A stretch of 64,000 nt of DNA from Albidovulum sp. (GTDB lineage: Bacteria; Pseudomonadota; Alphaproteobacteria; Rhodobacterales; Rhodobacteraceae): contig JALSJQ010000013.1 of assembly GCA_026989275.1 (NCBI GenBank), positions 28,413 to 92,412 of the forward strand, read 5' to 3'. The position numbers and the translations under genes were made by a program. Under the pieces are notes generated by a model that saw nothing but the letters and a program-made list of their open reading frames with translations, was not told the origin of the DNA and searched no databases. Of the stretch, positions 59,748 through 64,000 are shown piece by piece (the first letter of the stretch is position 1; each line of letters begins with the position of its first letter).

Positions 59748-60149
59748 ATGATGCGCGACAGGACGATCAGATGGCTCTACTGGTTTTCCACCGGCCTTGT
59801 TGTGCTGGTCTATCTCGGCGGGGCGGCCTTCTACATCTTCCTGCATGACATGGCGGTGGGGATGTATGAGAACGTGCTGCATTATCCCGCCTATCTGGTC
59901 TGGCCGCTGGCGATCCTGAAGATCGTCGGGGCGGTCGTTATCCTGTGGCGCCCGAGCGCGATGCTGGCCGACTGGGCCTATGCGTCGATGTTCTGGCATC
60001 TGGTGCTGGCCGTCTCGGCCCATCTCGCAGCCGGAGATCCGGGATGGCCGCCGGCGGCGATCACCTAGGTGGCGCTGATCGTCTCGTGGTTGACGGCAAA
60101 CCGCGTGCGCCGGGTGAAGTCGGCCTATGCGCCCGGCGGTGCGGCGTGA
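59748..60149 (+). pseudogene. DoxX-like membrane protein split by in-frame TAG
   Basis: The frame from ATG 59748 gives 106 residues with three clear helices (LYWFSTGLVVLVYLGGAAFYIF, VWPLAILKIVGAVVILW, ASMFWHLVLAVSAHLA) of the DoxX-like family, then meets TAG at 60066-60068. In the same frame 26 more codons follow to TGA at 60147. They read VALIVSWLTANRVRRVKSAY, exactly the last helix and basic tail expected of the family. GGAAGGGGAG precedes the start. So the fourth helix is cut off by a nonsense codon (or a base-call error). The first 106 residues may still be made. Confidence 0.8.
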
Positions 60150-60163
60150 ACGGAGGCGCTTCG

Positions 60164-60976
60164 ATGATACGCCAACCCACCCTGTTCATTCCCCATGGCG
60201 GCGGCCCCTGCTTCTTCATGGAGTGGGATCCGCCCGATGCCTGGGACCGACATCGGGCCTTTCTCGAAGGTCTGCCGCAGCTTCTGCCCGGCAAGCCGAA
60301 GGCGCTTCTGGTGATCTCGGGGCATTGGGAGGAGCCGGTCTTCACCGTTCAGAGCAACCCGGCGCCACCACTGCTTTTCGACTATTACGGCTTTCCGCCG
60401 CACACCTACGAGCTCTCCTGGCCGGCGCCGGGCGATCCGGCGCTTGCCGGCCGGGTGCGCGCCCTTCTGGAGGAGGCCGGGTTCAGGACGGGAGAGAATG
60501 CGGAGCGCGGGTTCGATCACGGCGTGTTCGTGCCGCTCAAGGTCGCCTTCCCGGCGGCGGACATTCCGACGGTGCAACTCTCCCTGCGGTCCGATCTCGA
60601 TCCCGAGGCCCATCTCGCCGCCGGGCGGGCGTTGGCGCCCCTGCGCGAGGAAGGCGTGCTCGTCATCGGTTCCGGCAACAGCTATCACAATCTGCGGAGG
60701 ATGCTGAGCACGATGCGGGGAGCCCGGCCCGTCGAGACGGCGGGGCGGCCCTTCGACCGCTGGCTCACGACGACGCTTGCCGACCCCGACATCGAACGGC
60801 GCAACGCCCGCCTCGCCCGCTGGCAGGAAGCGCCCGGGGCACGCGAATCGCACCCGCGTGAGGAGCATCTCGTTCCGCTTCATGTCGCCGTCGGGGCGGC
60901 CGGGGCCGATGTGGGACGCAAGATCTTCGAGGACGTGGTAATGGGTGCGCTCGAGAGCGCCTGGCGTTTCGGATGA
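60164..60976 (+). CDS. DODA-family (LigB-type) extradiol dioxygenase
   Basis: The 270-residue protein has TLFIPHGGGPCFFMEW (metal His11), LLVISGHWEE (His54), FDHGVFVPLKVAFP and SGNSYHNLRRM. This is the 4,5-DOPA dioxygenase/YgiD family of metal-dependent ring-opening enzymes; the true substrate in bacteria is usually unknown (catechols or quinone-related). GGAGG precedes ATG 60164. It is probably co-transcribed with the DoxX-like gene and regulated by the divergent HxlR protein. Confidence 0.92.
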   Translation: MIRQPTLFIPHGGGPCFFMEWDPPDAWDRHRAFLEGLPQLLPGKPKALLVISGHWEEPVFTVQSNPAPPLLFDYYGFPPHTYELSWPAPGDPALAGRVRALLEEAGFRTGENAERGFDHGVFVPLKVAFPAADIPTVQLSLRSDLDPEAHLAAGRALAPLREEGVLVIGSGNSYHNLRRMLSTMRGARPVETAGRPFDRWLTTTLADPDIERRNARLARWQEAPGARESHPREEHLVPLHVAVGAAGADVGRKIFEDVVMGALESAWRFG

Positions 60977-61027
60977 AGCCCGAGGACGAAACAGGCAGGA
61001 TGAAAAGGCAGGATGAGGAGAAGGAGC

Positions 61028-61291
61028 ATGACCAAGGGGCAAGTCGCCGGAACGGAACCGATCGCTGTCGAGGTGGTTGCGGGCAAGAGCTATTTCTGGT
61101 GCGCCTGCGGGCGGTCGAAGAAGCAGCCCTTCTGCGACGGCAGCCACAAGGGCACCGGCTTCCAGCCGGTGAAATGGACTGCCGACAAGTCGGGAACCCG
61201 CTTCTTCTGTGCCTGCAAGCAGACCGATACCCCGCCCTTCTGTGACGGTTCGCACAAGGCGCTGGCGGCAGGCCGGGGGAAAGGGGGGTAG
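61028..61291 (+). CDS. Tandem CDGSH iron-sulfur protein
   Basis: The 87-residue protein has two CDGSH 2Fe-2S motifs: Cys25, Cys27, Cys36, His40 (CACGRSKKQPFCDGSH) and Cys61, Cys63, Cys72, His76 (CACKQTDTPPFCDGSH). Such mini-proteins bind two clusters with 3Cys-1His ligation and act in redox signalling or cluster transfer. AAGGAG precedes the ATG. It is third in the HxlR-linked group. The next 246 bp (to 61537) hold no gene that I can support. Confidence 0.93.
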   Translation: MTKGQVAGTEPIAVEVVAGKSYFWCACGRSKKQPFCDGSHKGTGFQPVKWTADKSGTRFFCACKQTDTPPFCDGSHKALAAGRGKGG

Positions 61292-61537
61292 CTCGGCCCC
61301 GCCGCATCGGCCGGTGCCGGGCAGAGGGTTCGCTCGTTCGCGCCCGTCGAGCATTTCGCCGAAGAAAGCCCATCGACGGCAACATGCCGGGCACGAGCGG
61401 CTCCGCTCCTCGCGGGGCGTGGTGAACGTCATTGCGTCCGGGCATGCCGTCCCTCGTCATGGGGCGGGCGCGGGCGTGCGGCTGCGAGGACGCGGCGGCG
61501 GGCCGCATGCGGGGCGCGCTCTCTCCCTCTCGCGCGT

Positions 61538-64000
61538 TCAGTTTTCGCCGGCGGCGGCGAGGAGGCGGGCATTGCCGCCGGCGGCGGTGGTGTCGATGCA
61601 CAGATGCCGTTCGATCACGCACCAGGGCGCCGGGTCGCGGGCCGGGACGAGCGGCACGATCGGCCCTTCCCGCGCTGCCAACGCCCTTGCGGCGGCGCGC
61701 ATGTCTTCGTCATGCGACCAGAGGATGACGGCGCCGATGCCGCGCAGCGTCGCGAGTGCCGCCCGCGGCAAGATCCCGTCGAGCGCATCCGGGCCGCGCA
61801 CCCCGGGGGCGACGAGAACCGGCGCGGCCCCCATCGCCCGTGCGGCTCGTGCCTGGATCTCGGCCGCCTGTGCCGTCGGGCCGAGACAGAGGACCACCCC
61901 GCGGCCATGAAGCGTCAGCCGGTTCGATTCGCCGGTCGGGCCGGGCAGATCGAAGGCGGCGACGGAGCCGGGGGCCGGCCGGGCTTCGTCGATCAGCGCC
62001 TGCACCGCCGCGGGGTCGGCCGGCCGGCCCTCGGGCAGGGGCAGCGCCACCCGCGGGCCGGCCGTCAGCCGCTCGACGTAATGCGGCCCTCCGGCCTTCG
62101 GCCCCGTGCCCGACAGCCCTTCGCCCCCGAAGGGCTGCGAGCCGACTACGGCCCCGATCTGGTTGCGATTGACATAGATGTTGCCGACACGGAGCCGCCC
62201 TGTCACCGCTTCGACACGGTCGTCGATCCGGCTGTGCAGGGCGAAGGTGAGGCCGTAGCCGCGGGCGTTGATCGCCGCCACGACCTTCTCGAGATCCTCC
62301 GCGGCGAAGCGGGCGACGTGCAGCACCGGCCCGAAGACCTCGCGCTCGAGATCGGCAATGCCGCCGGGAAGGTCGATCAGCGTCGGGGGCACGAAATGGC
62401 CCGTGGCCGGCGCCCTGCATTCGTGGAGCACCCGGCCTTCGCTGCGGGCGGTCTCGACATGGGAGAGGATGTCGGCGCGGGCCGCGGCGGTGATGACCGG
62501 GCCGACATCGGTGGCCGGGTTCCACGGGTCGCCGAGACGAAGCTCGTCCATCGCCCCCTTCAGCATGGTGAGCACTTCGTCGGCGATGACGTCCTGGAGA
62601 TAGAGCATCCGAAGCGCCGAGCAGCGTTGGCCCGCCGATCGGAAGGCGGAGGTGACGATGTCGCGCACCGCCTGTTCGGGCAGGGCGGTCGAATCGACGA
62701 TCATCGCGTTGAGGCCGCCGGTTTCGGCGACGAGAAGGGCGTCGGGTTGGGCGGCTTCGGCCAGTGCCCGGGCGATGCGGCGCGCGGTGCCGGTCGAACC
62801 GGTGAACACCACCCCGGCTGTCCGGGCATCGGCCGCGAGGCGCGCGCCGATCACGGGGCCGGGGCCGGGGAGGAATTGCAGCGCGGTTTTCGGCACGCCG
62901 GCCGCGTGGAGAAGCTGCACCGCGCGATGGGCGACGAGCGGCGTGGTTTCGGCCGGCTTGGCGATCACGGCGTTGCCCGCGGCCAGCGCCCCGGCAATCT
63001 GGCCGGTGAAGATGGCGAGGGGGAAGTTCCAGGGCGAGATGGCGACGATGCGCCCCCGCGCCGGCGCGGCGATTTCGCGGCCGCGGGCGGCGTAGTAGCG
63101 CAGGAAATCGACGGCCTCCCGGATCTCGGCTACGGCATCGACCAGCGTCTTGCCGGCCTCGCGGGCGAGCAGGGCGGCGAATTCGCCGAAATTCTCCTCG
63201 AAAAGCGCGGCGGCCCGTTCGAGCACGTCGGCGCGGCGGGCCGGGGTGGCGCGCCAGATGCGGGCGGCGGCGAGCGCCCGGGCCGCGTCCGTCGCGCTGG
63301 CCTCGATCACCGTGCCGGGACGGTCGTCGGGTCGGGCCGGGTTCTCGACGGCGTGCGGGGCGCCCCCTTCGGCCATGCCCCGTGCGAGGAGCGGTGCCGC
63401 CTGCCAGCGATGGCGGGCGAAGGGGGCGCGGGCCGCTTCGATGCGCGCCATTTCGGCCCGGTCGTGGATGTCGTGGCCCCGGCTGTTGACGCGCTCGGGG
63501 GCGAAGAGCTCGGCCGGCGGCGTCACCGCCGGGTGGGGCGTGCCGAGATGCGGATGCTCGAAGGGATCGCGGCATACCTCCTCCGGCGGCACGGAGTGGT
63601 CCACGATCTGATGCACGAAGCTCGAATTGGCGCCGTTCTCGAGCAGGCGGCGCACGAGATAGGCCAGAAGGTCGCGATGCCGGCCGACCGGGGCGTAGAT
63701 CCGGCAGCGCGTGCCGGCCTCCCGCATCACCAGATCGTGGAGCGCCGCGCCCATGCCGTGCAGCCGCTGGAACTCGAAATCGCGCCGCCCGCCGGCCAGC
63801 TCGAGGATCACCGCCATGGTGTGGGCGTTGTGGGTGGCGAATTGCGGATAGAGCCTGTCGGACATCGAGAGAAGCTTCCGCGCGCAGCACAGATAGCTGA
63901 CATCGGTCGAGGCCTTGCGGGTGAAGACCGGAAAGCCGGGCAGCCCCTCCACCTGGGCGCGCTTGATCTCGCTGTCCCAGTAGGCCCCCTTGACGAGCCG
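61538..64000 (-). CDS. putA: Bifunctional proline dehydrogenase/P5C dehydrogenase, 5' part missing
   Basis: Only the last 820 residues are in the window. The sequence begins in the proline dehydrogenase barrel (RLVKGAYWDSEIKRAQVEGL, VGRHRDLLAYLVRRLLENGAN, DPFEHPHLGTPHPA) and continues into the aldehyde dehydrogenase domain with NFPLAIFTGQIAGALAAGNAV, GSTGTARRIARALAE, ETGGLNAMIVDSTAL and the catalytic Cys in SAGQRCSALRML. It ends with the PutA C-terminal cap. It oxidises proline to glutamate. It is convergent with the CDGSH gene. Confidence 0.96.
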   Translation of the reverse strand, partial: RLVKGAYWDSEIKRAQVEGLPGFPVFTRKASTDVSYLCCARKLLSMSDRLYPQFATHNAHTMAVILELAGGRRDFEFQRLHGMGAALHDLVMREAGTRCRIYAPVGRHRDLLAYLVRRLLENGANSSFVHQIVDHSVPPEEVCRDPFEHPHLGTPHPAVTPPAELFAPERVNSRGHDIHDRAEMARIEAARAPFARHRWQAAPLLARGMAEGGAPHAVENPARPDDRPGTVIEASATDAARALAAARIWRATPARRADVLERAAALFEENFGEFAALLAREAGKTLVDAVAEIREAVDFLRYYAARGREIAAPARGRIVAISPWNFPLAIFTGQIAGALAAGNAVIAKPAETTPLVAHRAVQLLHAAGVPKTALQFLPGPGPVIGARLAADARTAGVVFTGSTGTARRIARALAEAAQPDALLVAETGGLNAMIVDSTALPEQAVRDIVTSAFRSAGQRCSALRMLYLQDVIADEVLTMLKGAMDELRLGDPWNPATDVGPVITAAARADILSHVETARSEGRVLHECRAPATGHFVPPTLIDLPGGIADLEREVFGPVLHVARFAAEDLEKVVAAINARGYGLTFALHSRIDDRVEAVTGRLRVGNIYVNRNQIGAVVGSQPFGGEGLSGTGPKAGGPHYVERLTAGPRVALPLPEGRPADPAAVQALIDEARPAPGSVAAFDLPGPTGESNRLTLHGRGVVLCLGPTAQAAEIQARAARAMGAAPVLVAPGVRGPDALDGILPRAALATLRGIGAVILWSHDEDMRAAARALAAREGPIVPLVPARDPAPWCVIERHLCIDTTAAGGNARLLAAAGEN

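Noticed and set aside
60066..60068. Amber codon as recoded pyrrolysine or programmed readthrough
   Set aside because: No readthrough element follows and nothing suggests recoding in this lineage; simple nonsense mutation or base error is more likely.

Overview
The window is about 70% G+C by eye and reads as chromosome of an alphaproteobacterium, most likely Rhodobacterales. Three things support this. A textbook SAM/SAH riboswitch lies in front of metK, a class reported from the 5' leaders of metK in that order. Two protein families that I recognise as typical of the order are present: a membrane-tethered LuxR-type HTH protein at 642 and a protein of unknown function at 13102. The housekeeping gene order (thioesterase/rplM/rpsI, phoH-ybeY-corC-lnt-metK-trmB-aroA-cmk-rpsA-ihfB-lapA-trpF-trpB) is also familiar from that group. 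The genus cannot be fixed from the sequence alone. No phage, IS element, CRISPR array or replication origin was seen. There is one tRNA.

Layout. 1-17 kb: a partial HlyD-type adaptor, a membrane HTH regulator, an enoyl-CoA hydratase/thioesterase pair, spermidine biosynthesis (speD-speE), ribosomal proteins L13-S9, glutamate racemase, an unrecognised 646-residue glycine-zipper membrane protein, argC, a solitary ccmE, tRNA-Thr, an orphan FbpB-type iron permease, tyrS and anmK. 17-29 kb: a single-strand locus for reductive pyrimidine catabolism. PreT/PreA reduce uracil or thymine, the dihydropyrimidinase opens the ring, the Zn-carbamoylase releases beta-alanine and an omega-transaminase removes the amino group. 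The locus ends in a four-gene ABC importer and a strong terminator, and a secreted GH114-type protein is embedded in it. 29-38 kb: eno, ychF, an Hpt phosphotransfer protein, a CoA-binding protein and a his cluster (hisA-yqaA-hisF-hisE), separated by unusually long gene-free stretches rich in short repeats. 38-55 kb: miaB, an inserted two-gene OmpA/lipoprotein cassette, then the long conserved housekeeping run to trpB. 55-64 kb: accessory metabolism, with a TRAP transporter plus isocitrate lyase/PEP mutase-family lyase, an HxlR regulator facing a DoxX/dioxygenase/CDGSH group, and the 3' part of putA running off the right edge.

The least ordinary observations are: the 646-residue glycine-zipper protein; a 31-residue module shared by the adjacent OmpA protein and lipoprotein; paired 18-bp repeats 50 bp apart in front of preT; an in-frame amber codon splitting the DoxX-like gene; an ACT-N4-AGT palindrome at the HxlR promoter; ten perfect heptanucleotide copies beside the Hpt gene; and a 64-nt relic of an FbpB-type permease gene in an intergenic region.
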